Source: Verrucomicrobiota bacterium (GTDB lineage Bacteria > Verrucomicrobiota > Verrucomicrobiia > Opitutales > Opitutaceae). Taken from it: a stretch of DNA of 64,000 bases. The stretch is from positions 62,001-126,000 of the forward strand of contig JADKHC010000002.1 in NCBI GenBank assembly GCA_016721945.1, in the 5' to 3' direction. Position 1 is the first letter of the stretch. Every line of letters starts with the position of its first letter. The notes beneath the pieces were generated by a model. That model saw only the letters and a list, made by a program, of their open reading frames with translations, searched no databases and was not told where the DNA came from. Shown in pieces: positions 18,630 to 26,473 of the stretch. Made by a program: the position numbers and the translations under genes.

Positions 18630-19349
18630 ATGCCTGATGCTCCTGCCCCCACTCCCGCGCCTACCCCTACGCCAGCGGCACCACCCTCAACAGCGGCGGC
18701 AGAAACGCCCGCAGCTCCGGGCTCCAAAACTGCAAAGATCAAGGATCCCGACTTCAGTCCTGAAGACGAGGACACATCGCTGTCGGGCCCGTCGAAATCG
18801 TCGATCTGGAGCATCGCTTTCATTTCGGTTTCCGTCGTTTTTTTCGTCACCGTAATCGTATATTTTAATAAGGTAAAAAATCGGGACCAAACCATCGCTG
18901 AAACCCAAAATCGGATGGAGCAGATCCAAAACAGCCGGGGCCTCCTTGTGACGCAGATGGATGAGGCCAAGGCCGGCACGTCCGAGATTCAGAAACAAAT
19001 GGATGAAACCAAAGCGGTATCGCTTGCGCTCAAAACCGAGTTGGACAACGCCAAGGCAGACACGGCCAAGATCCAAACCCTGCTGGATCAAACCAGGGAA
19101 CTTTCAACTCGCTTCCAAACGCAGCGAGAGGAAGCCAAGATTGCGTCGCTAAAACATCAGGGAGAAGTAGAAGTCGCTCGTGCCCAGGCCACGGTGATGC
19201 AGACCCAGCTCGCTAAAGCCAAAACTGACACAGCGGAGCTGCAAACACAGCTAACCGAATCCAAGGCCCAGGTCGCAGACCTACAAACCAAACTCGAAAA
19301 GGCCCAAAAAGACATCGCCCAACTGCAAAAGTCTCCGACTAAAAAATAG
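18630..19349 (+). CDS. Single-pass membrane protein with long coiled coil
   Basis: A 239-residue protein of unknown function. The first ~45 residues are Pro/Ala-rich and then acidic (residues ~42-52 include SPEDEDTSL). One membrane segment follows (~58-80, IWSIAFISVSVVFFVTVIVYF), and then ~150 residues of Gln/Lys/Ala/Thr-rich helix with repeating 11-14 residue units such as QMDEAKAGTSEIQKQ and QLTESKAQVADLQTKLEKAQ, typical of a coiled coil. The N terminus is probably cytoplasmic and the coil periplasmic. A structural envelope role is a guess. Confidence 0.6.
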   Translation: MPDAPAPTPAPTPTPAAPPSTAAAETPAAPGSKTAKIKDPDFSPEDEDTSLSGPSKSSIWSIAFISVSVVFFVTVIVYFNKVKNRDQTIAETQNRMEQIQNSRGLLVTQMDEAKAGTSEIQKQMDETKAVSLALKTELDNAKADTAKIQTLLDQTRELSTRFQTQREEAKIASLKHQGEVEVARAQATVMQTQLAKAKTDTAELQTQLTESKAQVADLQTKLEKAQKDIAQLQKSPTKK

Positions 19350-19381
19350 TCACTGCCACTTAGCCGTATCCTTGCAGTTGA

Positions 19382-19635
19382 AGGTGGAGCCCGTTGTCCC
19401 TAACGGGCTGGTTATAGAGCGGCTCAGATCAACCTAAAAACAGCAGTTGTTTAACCGCTAATTATCGCTAATCGCCGCTAATTTTGGAAGTTGGCCACCG
19501 GATATGCAGCAAGGGAGTTCACCTGACAGGTGAAAAGGTGTTTTTGTCGATGTCTCTGATTTAGCGCCAATAGCGAAAACTAGCGGTTTCAACTGCGGAA
19601 TTTAGGATCAAGCCCGATGGAGACATCGGGCTTCA
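19382..19635. repeat. Two-hairpin extragenic repeat split by an inserted element
   Basis: The first half (19382-19432, GGTGGAGCCCGTTGTCCC... to GATCAA) and the second half (19607-19635, ATCAAGCCCGATGGAGACATC...) together rebuild the repeat seen intact at 8855-8932. The halves are separated by the 174-base element at 19433-19606. The 5' flank at 19361-19380 carries the AGCCGTATCCTTGCAGTTGA module found at other copies. Confidence 0.8.
19433..19606. mobile_element. MITE-like insertion with ~45-base inverted ends and 5-base target duplication
   Basis: The element starts CCTAAAAACAGCAGTTG and ends as the inverse of CCTAAATTCCGCAGTTG. The similarity continues inward through AACCGCTAA...CGCTAAT-type sequence for about 45 bases. 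It is flanked by ATCAA on both sides (19428-19432 and 19607-19611), and the same five bases occur once in uninterrupted copies of the host repeat. It has no coding capacity, so it must have been moved by a transposase encoded elsewhere. Confidence 0.8.
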
Positions 19636-19796
19636 ACTGTATCGCTACGGCGTAGAACACAACTTCACGACGAATAGACCAGATTTCTTGTACTGAAATG
19701 CTCCGGCAGCGTTGAGCCGCCGGAGCAACAATTACCTATTTCAATCGGTTCGGCCCCGAGCTCTGAGCCCAGGGCCGCTCCGAAAAATCACTGCGT

Positions 19797-20681
19797 TCAG
19801 GGCGAGGTGGCAGGACCACTCTCCGGCGCGCGTGGCGCAAACATGAAGCGCAGACCACGTATATAGGTTTCAAACTGCATGCTCCCGTGGCGCTCGCCAT
19901 CGATGATGCGGAAATCATAGGCCAGGCCTTCGTGATGGCGGGACGTAACACGTGAATTATAGCGCAGGATTCCGCCGAGAAAACCAGGAGACTCGTTGCC
20001 ACCGCCTGCCACATAAAGCCGGGCCTTCAGCGAACGTCCGGATTTAACGAACTTATTCTCGTATCCAAGCAACCAATCGTTGCCGACAACAATCGCGGGC
20101 GAGGCCGCGATGTAGCCCTGGAAAAGTTCCGGCTTGGTGTACATCGTATAGAGTGTGAAGAGCCCGCCCAGCGAAGCACCGGCAAGGATACGGCAAGAGG
20201 AGTCGATGCGATAGTCGCGCTCCACCAACGGAATGATCACCGTCTCGATCGTGCGCAGAAAATCCGCAGCGTGACCGGAATTGGCCGTGCCATCGAGCGA
20301 CACCGGAGGAAGCTCCCAGGTGCGGAGGTCACCGTAATCTAGGTTTTCTCCCGCATAGCCGATACCCACCGTAATGAACTCAGGGACAACCTTGTCATAA
20401 ACGAGGCTGCCCGCGATGGCGGTGATTTTTGCAAAATCCCAATAAGCGTCAGTGACAAAGACTACCGGGTAACGGCGATTCGGTTCCTTGGCATAACTCT
20501 CGGGTAGGCCAATGTGAAGTTGGTACTGGCGGCCAGCGGCGTTGCGCGGCAACACCCGCAAGTGTGAATTCGGGATCGCATGGGGCGGGTAAGCAACCGA
20601 CGTCGTTTCCGCAGCAACGGCGGTGAAGGCAACGAGCGAGTGCAATAGCACCGCGAATATCGCAAGACGGGGATTTTTCAT
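19797..20681 (-). CDS. Exported esterase of the putative-esterase (PF00756-like) family
   Basis: Alpha/beta hydrolase of 294 residues with a signal peptide (IFAVLLHSLVAFTAVAAE). The nucleophile elbow is LAGASLGGLFTLY (GxSxGG), and a C-terminal His in DGERHGSMQFETY fits the catalytic base. PVVFVTDAYWDF and IETVIIPLVERDYRID are typical of the enterochelin-esterase/feruloyl-esterase clan. It lies close to the GH5 and GH10 genes, so an acyl-ester substrate on plant polysaccharide is plausible; a siderophore ester is the main alternative. Confidence 0.78.
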   Translation of the reverse strand: MKNPRLAIFAVLLHSLVAFTAVAAETTSVAYPPHAIPNSHLRVLPRNAAGRQYQLHIGLPESYAKEPNRRYPVVFVTDAYWDFAKITAIAGSLVYDKVVPEFITVGIGYAGENLDYGDLRTWELPPVSLDGTANSGHAADFLRTIETVIIPLVERDYRIDSSCRILAGASLGGLFTLYTMYTKPELFQGYIAASPAIVVGNDWLLGYENKFVKSGRSLKARLYVAGGGNESPGFLGGILRYNSRVTSRHHEGLAYDFRIIDGERHGSMQFETYIRGLRFMFAPRAPESGPATSP

Positions 20682-20806
20682 GGTATGCTAAGTTAAACCC
20701 GGAACAGTGGAAAATCCGCCACAATTTTTCTCATCACATTAGAGCACACCTTCTGGCAACACATCCGAATACAGCAATGAGCGTCACGCCGTAGCCAAGC
20801 TTGCCG

Positions 20807-20960
20807 CTTAGCCGTAACGATGCAGTTGAAGCATAATCTCCAGCGAGGAGCGATGTAAAGAAGGTGGAGCCCGATGTCCCCATCGGGCTTGATCGAAGCC
20901 GCTCTCAAACCAGCCCGTTAGAGACAACGGGCTCCACCCCAACTGCATCGTTATCGCTTA
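20807..20960. repeat. Two-hairpin extragenic repeat, second full copy with inverted outer ends
   Basis: In this orientation 20807-20938 is nearly identical to the reverse complement of 8855-8986. It is bounded on the left by TTAGCCGTAACGATGCAGTTG and on the right by the inverse (AACTGCATCGTTATCGCTTA, 20941-20960), giving the whole unit inverted ends. It lies between the esterase and the GH5 gene. Confidence 0.85.
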
Positions 20961-20969
20961 GATTCGCAC

Positions 20970-22025
20970 CTACTCACCTTTCACGGCAATCGGTGCCTGC
21001 AGTCTGGCGCGCACGAATTGACCCGAGGCGGTCAGATCGCTTTCAGTCCAGCCGCCCGCACTCGAAGCACTCGGGCGAAATAGCGCCGAGGCTTCATTGG
21101 CGTCGGACAACGACCAGTTGCACCAGCTGATCCCGCGGCTCTCCACAAAGTCTAACCACACGCCAGATTCCTTGGGGAACGGTCCGCCATCGCCAGAAGC
21201 GAGCGTTGTGCCCCACTCGGAGCAAAAGATCGCGATGCGCTCGCTCGCTTTGCGAATTTTATCGCGAAGCTCCTCACCGTGTGTTCCTGCATAGAAATGC
21301 ATCGCGTAGACAATATTCTCAAAAGCCAGCGGCTCCTGCGCAGCGATGTCGACGTCCTGCGACCAGGTCGGCGTGCCAACAATGATCAACGAGTCCGGCG
21401 CGCGTTCGCGGATCACAGGAATGATCGCTTCGGCATATGGCTTCACGTTTTCACGCCAAGTCACCTCGGTGCCATTGGGCTCGTTGCAAATCTCGTAAAG
21501 CACATGCGGCTTGGTTCGGTATTGGGCAGCCTTTCTGGCGAAAAAGGTCCGCGCCTCCGCTTCGGTCGTCTGCGGATTTCGCTCCGACAAAACATGCCAG
21601 TCGATGATGCAGTAGATCCCGTTTTCTTCGCAGGCCGACACGATCAAATCGATCCGTTGCTCCAGCTCGCGATTCGGCAGATAGGTCGTGAGGTACACCG
21701 CACAGCGCAACACCGTCACGTTCCAATCCTGCGCCAGACTCCGGATCGACTCGCGATTCACGAATCGACCGAACCATTTCAAATCGTGCGTGCTGATCCC
21801 GCGCAATACGACAGGCTGCCCAGCGTGATCGCACAACTGCCGGTCAACCACGCGCAGAGCACCATGCCGGTCCACTGGCGAACCTTTCGGATATTGCGCG
21901 CCACTAACCACGTCTCTCGAATTCGTTGCACACGAGGCGCAAAGTACGGCAATAGCCACTGCCAGCCCGAGTCGCCCAACATGGGAACGGATAAAGATAA
22001 TAAACGGGATAGTTTTCAGTCGCAT
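20970..22025 (-). CDS. GH5 endo-glucanase-type lipoprotein
   Basis: Glycoside hydrolase family 5, subfamily 2-like, which cleaves beta-1,4-glucans by a retaining mechanism. The start at 22025 (MRLKTIPF) gives a 351-residue protein with a lipoprotein signal (VAIAVLCASCATN, putative lipobox Cys), so it is probably anchored in the outer membrane. The domain begins VVLRGISTHDLKWFG. Catalytic acid/base Glu is in EICNEPNGTEV and the nucleophile Glu in IFCSEWGTTLA. ISWCNWSLSDANEAS carries the usual aromatic residue. A longer frame to 22172 would lose the signal peptide. It is transcribed towards the esterase. Confidence 0.9.
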   Translation of the reverse strand: MRLKTIPFIIFIRSHVGRLGLAVAIAVLCASCATNSRDVVSGAQYPKGSPVDRHGALRVVDRQLCDHAGQPVVLRGISTHDLKWFGRFVNRESIRSLAQDWNVTVLRCAVYLTTYLPNRELEQRIDLIVSACEENGIYCIIDWHVLSERNPQTTEAEARTFFARKAAQYRTKPHVLYEICNEPNGTEVTWRENVKPYAEAIIPVIRERAPDSLIIVGTPTWSQDVDIAAQEPLAFENIVYAMHFYAGTHGEELRDKIRKASERIAIFCSEWGTTLASGDGGPFPKESGVWLDFVESRGISWCNWSLSDANEASALFRPSASSAGGWTESDLTASGQFVRARLQAPIAVKGE

Positions 22026-22316
22026 AAATTTAGTTCTTTTAGTCGGTTTTAACAACAAGTGAAGCGCCCAGGCGCATAATCTCGTCCAAGCCCGGCGGAT
22101 CAAAGGCAAAAGGGAATCGCCTACAGACGCTCGTCGGCTCAAAACACCGGCGCACCGCAATCCACGGCTCAAAGCGTAGCCGAATCCATTTCGCTTCTCT
22201 ATTTCTATAATCTACGATTATTACGAATTCATGCCCTTCCGTGTTTCTAAAAAGCGAGCAGCCCGAAGCTGGGCTTGCCCCGAAAAACGAACAGAGGGTT
22301 GGTTGATGGGTGAGAG
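22026..22316. other. Upstream region of the GH5 gene
   Basis: No gene was recognised. A stretch near 22195-22240 is AT-rich compared with its surroundings. The inverted pair AGCCCGAAGCTGGGCT lies at about 22260-22275, next to the IS3 remnant, and could be part of the old insertion-sequence end. Confidence 0.4.
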
Positions 22317-22396
22317 TTAATTGAGGGATGTTTCGTAGTCGAGTGGGCTTCTGTAACCCAGGGAGGAGTGTCGGCGGGTGCGGTTGTACTCATTCA
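22317..22396 (-). pseudogene. IS3-family transposase remnant (C-terminal 26 codons)
   Basis: On the minus strand this reads NEYNRTRRHSSLGYRSPLDY and ends ETSLN-stop, the classic C-terminal end of IS3-family OrfB (YNxxRxHSSLGYxSP). Everything 5' of it is missing; the MITE-like element begins immediately (22390-22400). It shows that an IS3-family element once occupied the site. Confidence 0.85.
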
Positions 22397-22579
22397 GTTG
22401 GGAGCCACAGATGAACACCGATGAGCACAGATTGGGGCTGAAACAACGTCGTGGTTTTGGCGTTCTGGTCGCTCACGGTCTGGTTAAACAGGAAACTTCT
22501 CGCACTGCTTTAAAACAATTCTCCGGGGCATCTGTGTTTATCTGTGTGCATCGGTGGCTCCATTGCATGGATACGGCTA
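22390..22579 (+). mobile_element. MITE-like element, copy 2 (inverse of 13541-13728)
   Basis: It has the same terminal repeats as copy 1 (GGAGCCACAGATGAACAC at 22400, CGGTGGCTCC near 22553-22562) and the same outer flank, GCATGGATACGGCT. The centre is diverged in places, but stretches such as CTGGTTAAACAGGAAACTTC are conserved. It directly abuts the truncated IS3 transposase end. Confidence 0.75.
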
Positions 22580-22764
22580 AGATAAAAAAGGCCGAAGTCT
22601 GCTCCGTCGGTGCGATCTCGATCCTGTGGGTGTGATCTACACAAAAACCTGATTGTCAGCATCGTATCGCGCCCTATTTCGAGCAGTCTATTATGAGAGC
22701 ACTGGCGGATTAAACCCGCTTGCCAGCTGCAAGACATTGTCGAATCATTCTCCTACCCACCCCT

Positions 22765-23995
22765 ATGCATCCCTTACGCTTCCCCTCTTATCTCGGTCTC
22801 GTCTCAGCGTTGGTCCTTCTCCTGCCCTCAGCAGCTCAGGCTCAACTCGCCGCAGGCAACACCAAATTCCTCGGCAATATCATATCCAACACCGTACCGG
22901 CCAACTTCGACACTTACTGGAACCAGATCACACCAGAAAACGCCTCCAAGTGGGATTCGGTCGAGCACACGAAGGATACCATGGTCTGGACTGACCTCGA
23001 CACCGCTTACAACCACGCGAAGGGCAAAAGCTACAAATTCAAGCTCCACACTCTGGTCTGGGGCGCTCAATACCCAACCTGGCTCACCAACTCCACCCCC
23101 GCTCTCACTCAGGCTGAGCAGCTCGCTGAAATCGTGCAATGGATGGACGCGCTCGCCGCACGTTATCCGGATGTTTGGGCGATCGATGTGGTTAATGAGC
23201 CCATCAAAACCCCCGTGCCCGTTCAAGGATGCGCTTGGCGGTAGCGGTACGACTGGCTGGGATTGGGTCATAAAATCCTTCGAGCTGGCTCGTGCGAAAT
23301 TCCCCAACGCCAAACTTTTCATCAACGAATACGGCACCGAGAACGATGGCAATGCCCGCGCGCAGATGATCACCATCATCAACCTGCTGAAGGATCGCGG
23401 TCTCATCGACGGCATTGGAATCCAAGCTCACGAGTTCAACGTCGATTACATGACGGGCGCTCAGATGAAGACTTGCCTCGATGCCTACGCGGCGACCGGT
23501 CTCGATCTCTACATCACCGAACTCGACATCCAGGGCATCGGCGTCAGCTACAGCCCGGATGTCCACAATATTTCCGAGGCCAATCAGCTCACGAAGTACC
23601 AGGCGATTTTCCCGGCCATTTGGGAGCACGCGACGGTCAAGGGTGTGACGCTTTGGGGTTATATCACCGGACAGACGTGGAGAGCCAACTCGGGCATCGT
23701 CAACGCCGATGGCACCGAACGCGCAGCCATGACTTGGCTCAAAGGCTATATGTCCAGCTCCAGCAGCTCATCATCGAGTTCGTCAAGCTCATCGTCCTCC
23801 AGCAGCAGTTCCTCCTCGTCGAGCAGCAGCTCTTCATCGTCAAGCTCCTCTTCTTCCAGTTCGTCGTCCTCCAGTTCCTCGTCGAGCGGCGCTCCGGCAC
23901 CGAGCAGCGGTGGTGGTGGCGGTGCGGCTGGTTCGGTATACCTGTCGCTCATCGCGGCGGCCTCCCTGCTGCGTCTGTTCAAGCCGCGCGCCTAG
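22765..23995 (+). pseudogene. GH10 endo-1,4-beta-xylanase, frameshifted
   Basis: Family 10 xylanase with a signal peptide (LVSALVLLLPSAAQAQ). Frame 1 codes from 22765 to about 23215 and includes KLHTLVWGAQYPTWL and the acid/base Glu in AIDVVNEPI. It then stops after GCAWR. The homologous continuation is one base out of frame (FKDALGGSGTTGWDWVIKSF, nucleophile Glu in LYITELDIQG). The shift lies at about 23206-23220, next to a run of five C. Downstream come exactly 45 Ser codons (23753-23887) of all six kinds. A Gly-rich stretch, a hydrophobic helix (SVYLSLIAAASLLRLF) and a basic end follow, like a GlyGly-CTERM sorting signal. It could be a true pseudogene or a sequencing error. Confidence 0.88.
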
Positions 23996-24126
23996 GGCGT
24001 AGGCTTGATCCGGCGTGCGATTGAGCGAGAACGAGAAAGCGTCTTAGACGCCCTCGCATGAAATGTCTCGGGGTTTACCCCGAGGTACTTATCCAAACCA
24101 ATCTCACGCTGTTTTCTCACTTCTTT

Positions 24127-24187
24127 TGTAGGAGCCTGCTTGCAGGAGATTCCATGCTCAAACTTCGCCTGCAAGCAGGCTCCTACA
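24127..24187. repeat. REP-like extragenic palindrome, copy 3
   Basis: TTGTAGGAGCCTGCTTGCAGG with the inverse CCTGCAAGCAGGCTCCTACA. It is the same family as 649-721 and 5802-5862 and sits in the gap after the xylanase. Confidence 0.85.
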
Positions 24188-24260
24188 TTTCAACCAAACC
24201 GAAGCCGTTCCACTCTGCTCGCAGTCCACGACGAGCTGAGCTACCGGATTTTTAGTGCGC

Positions 24261-25181
24261 ATGAAAAACCTCGTCGGGATTCTCCTGATTGGTGCAGCCA
24301 TCGCTCTGTGGTGGTTGTCTCGCGGTGAGGCAAACTCGCGCGCTGACTCGTCAGCGGCGGGCACGCCAATAGTGGTGCCACAACCGAAGCCTGCAACTCC
24401 GGCGGCGGCTTCGGAGCCCTCCGGAACGGTCGCCCATGCACAGAATGCCGAACCAACTGCCGCCGCCTTGGCCCTCGAGATCGAACAAGCCCTGCGCGAA
24501 GGGTCAGCGGCAAAACGCGACCGCGCGCTCTACGTGCTTATGCCTCGACTTGTCGCCAGCGATCCTAGCATGGCGACCCAATTGGCGCTGACACGGGAAG
24601 CCGGACTTCTGCGCGAGGAATTGCTTCGTCAGTTAGTGCGGTCCTGGGTGCTGCGAGATACTCAAAGTGCCTTGAAATGGCTGACGTCGTTGCCCGAGCC
24701 CGCCGACCGCGATCTGGCAGGTGCAGCCGCCATCGATTATCTGGCGCAAAACGATCCCGCCAGCGCGATCGAATTATCTCTATTGCTTGGTTTAGGCACC
24801 CGGGATGGCAGTGTCGAACACAAGGTGCAGCTGTGGACCGAGCAAAAACCAGAAGAGGCGGTGGCATGGGCACTCGCAAGACCAGCCGGTGCCGAGCGCG
24901 ATCAGCTCCTCGCCCGCATCGCCTATGTGCGAGCCCAACAGGACCCGGTCGAAGCGGGCCTGCTCGTACTTGAGCAGATGACGCCGGGAGCCGCCCGCGA
25001 CGACGCAATCATTTCAGTCATACACCAATGGGCCATGCGCGACCCCGCCACTGCGGCCTCCTGGGTAGCCCGGTTTCCGCCTAGCCCACTCCAGACCCGC
25101 GCCCTTGCCGAACTTGAAACCACCGCCAAGCAAGCGCCGAAGCAGCCAATCAATTCAAGCAGCCCGTTCCCGGCAAATTAA
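24261..25181 (+). CDS. Membrane-anchored helical-repeat protein of unknown function
   Basis: A 306-residue protein beginning with one hydrophobic segment (LVGILLIGAAIALWWL), then a Pro/Ala-rich spacer to about residue 70, then an all-helical domain. Repeating units of roughly 35 residues share a W-x(3-5)-DP-x-A-x-x-W pattern (RSWVLRDTQSALKWLTSLP, HQWAMRDPATAASWVARFP) with an Arg-Asp-x-x between them. This suggests a TPR/HEAT-like superhelix for protein contact. The start at the ATG (24261) is preferred over a GTG six bases upstream. No partner is evident. Confidence 0.65.
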   Translation: MKNLVGILLIGAAIALWWLSRGEANSRADSSAAGTPIVVPQPKPATPAAASEPSGTVAHAQNAEPTAAALALEIEQALREGSAAKRDRALYVLMPRLVASDPSMATQLALTREAGLLREELLRQLVRSWVLRDTQSALKWLTSLPEPADRDLAGAAAIDYLAQNDPASAIELSLLLGLGTRDGSVEHKVQLWTEQKPEEAVAWALARPAGAERDQLLARIAYVRAQQDPVEAGLLVLEQMTPGAARDDAIISVIHQWAMRDPATAASWVARFPPSPLQTRALAELETTAKQAPKQPINSSSPFPAN

Positions 25182-25627
25182 GCCGACGGGGGGGCGGATA
25201 AAATCCAGCGATCAGCGCAGCATAACCTCCCGTGTAGAGCGGCGTGAAAAGATGGAGCCCGACGTCCCAATCGGGCTTGACCGGAGCCGCTCTCAGCCGG
25301 AACGAAGCAGTAGAGGTAGAGCGCATTGACCCAATGCGCTGGTTTGGGAGCGACGTTGCCAAGCGCGTTGAGGTCAACGCGCTCTACATCAATCTCTGCT
25401 CATTCGGAGGTGAACTTTCGCCAGCTGCTTCGGTCCGGCTAAGTTTGGGACAACGGGCTCCACCCGCTACTGAATGGGGTCTGGTGCCCAAAGCTGCGCC
25501 GCAGAAATTCGGTTATTCGGCATGCGTTGTGCAGCGCCAAGCTTCCAACCATGCCAACTCCACGCACCCGCCCCGGGGAAAAGCCCTTGCCTGCTCCGCC
25601 CGCAGGGTTACATCCATTGACTCATTC
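25182..25627. repeat. Composite palindromic repeats upstream of potC
   Basis: 25250-25300 is a degenerate first half of the two-hairpin family (GATGGAGCCCGACGTCCC). 25315-25388 is a complete two-hairpin unit with different stems (GTAGAGCGCATTGACCC...GCGCTCTAC). 25443-25465 is another end (GGGACAACGGGCTCCACC). 25466-25627 holds nothing recognised. No gene is supported in this gap. Confidence 0.65.
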
Positions 25628-26449
25628 GTGAGCAGTCCCGCTTCAGAATCCAAAGTCTTTCGCCGCCCGCGTGGCATGGCGCTCGTCAATGCATTATTTG
25701 GCGGTTGGACGGTGGTCGTGCTGCTTTTTTTCTACATCCCGATTTTGTTTCTAGTCGTTTATTCGTTCAACAATTCGCGGCTCAATGTCGTCTGGGAAGG
25801 CTTCACGTTAAAATGGTACGCCGAGCTTTGGAACAACACGCGCCTGCTCGCGGCCCTGCGCGCCAGCCTGATCGTCGCCAGCTTTTCAACCGCGTTATCG
25901 GTAGTGATCGGTACGGCAGCGGCGTGGCTGCTCTACCGCTATAAATACCGTTGCACGCGCGCCATCGGCACACTCGCCTACATTCCGATGGTCGTGCCGG
26001 AAATCATCATGGGCGTCAGCCTGCTGGTGTTTTTCAAGACGGTCAGCTTCGACCTCGGCTACACCACCGTCATCATCGCGCACACGACATTCTGTTTTCC
26101 GTTCGTGATGGCCGCCGTGCAAGCACGCCTCGCCGGACTCGATCCGTCGATGGAGGAAGCCGCGCTCGATCTCGGTGCGACGCCGCTGAAGGCCTTCTGG
26201 TACGTGATCGTGCCCTATCTCATGCCCGGCATCATCTCCGGCGCACTCATGGCCTTCGCGCTTTCGATGGACGAACTCATTGTCACCTACTTCGTCAAAA
26301 GCTCCGCATCGTCCACGCTCCCCATCGTAATCTACGGCATGGCCAAGGTCGGCCTCAACCCGATGATCAACGCCCTCTCCACTCTCTTCATCGTCGCCAC
26401 CATCATCCTCCTCGTCGCCTCCGAATCGGTGAAACGTGCCCGCCGCTAA
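25628..26449 (+). CDS. potC: Spermidine/putrescine ABC transporter permease PotC
   Basis: Inner-membrane permease of a polyamine-type ABC importer. From the GTG at 25628 it is 273 residues with six predicted helices. The N terminus reads VVVLLFFYIPILFLVVYSFN, and the EAA loop that contacts the ATPase is visible as MEEAALDLGATPLKAFWYVI. SMDELIVTYFVK is characteristic of PotC. An ATG at 25676 is an alternative start; longer frames run through the repeats upstream. potD follows after 24 bases. Confidence 0.9.
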   Translation: MSSPASESKVFRRPRGMALVNALFGGWTVVVLLFFYIPILFLVVYSFNNSRLNVVWEGFTLKWYAELWNNTRLLAALRASLIVASFSTALSVVIGTAAAWLLYRYKYRCTRAIGTLAYIPMVVPEIIMGVSLLVFFKTVSFDLGYTTVIIAHTTFCFPFVMAAVQARLAGLDPSMEEAALDLGATPLKAFWYVIVPYLMPGIISGALMAFALSMDELIVTYFVKSSASSTLPIVIYGMAKVGLNPMINALSTLFIVATIILLVASESVKRARR

Positions 26450-26473
26450 ATCAACGAACCTTTTATTACCACC

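Noticed and set aside
22378..22737. Open frames on both strands at about 22.4-22.7 kb
   Set aside because: They read through the MITE-like repeat; their protein text is only translated repeat sequence (EHRLGLKQR-type), also seen in a frame at 13538-13819.
23753..23887. The serine run as a CRISPR or tandem DNA repeat
   Set aside because: Bases vary freely among all six Ser codons and there is no repeat-spacer pattern; it is a protein-level linker.
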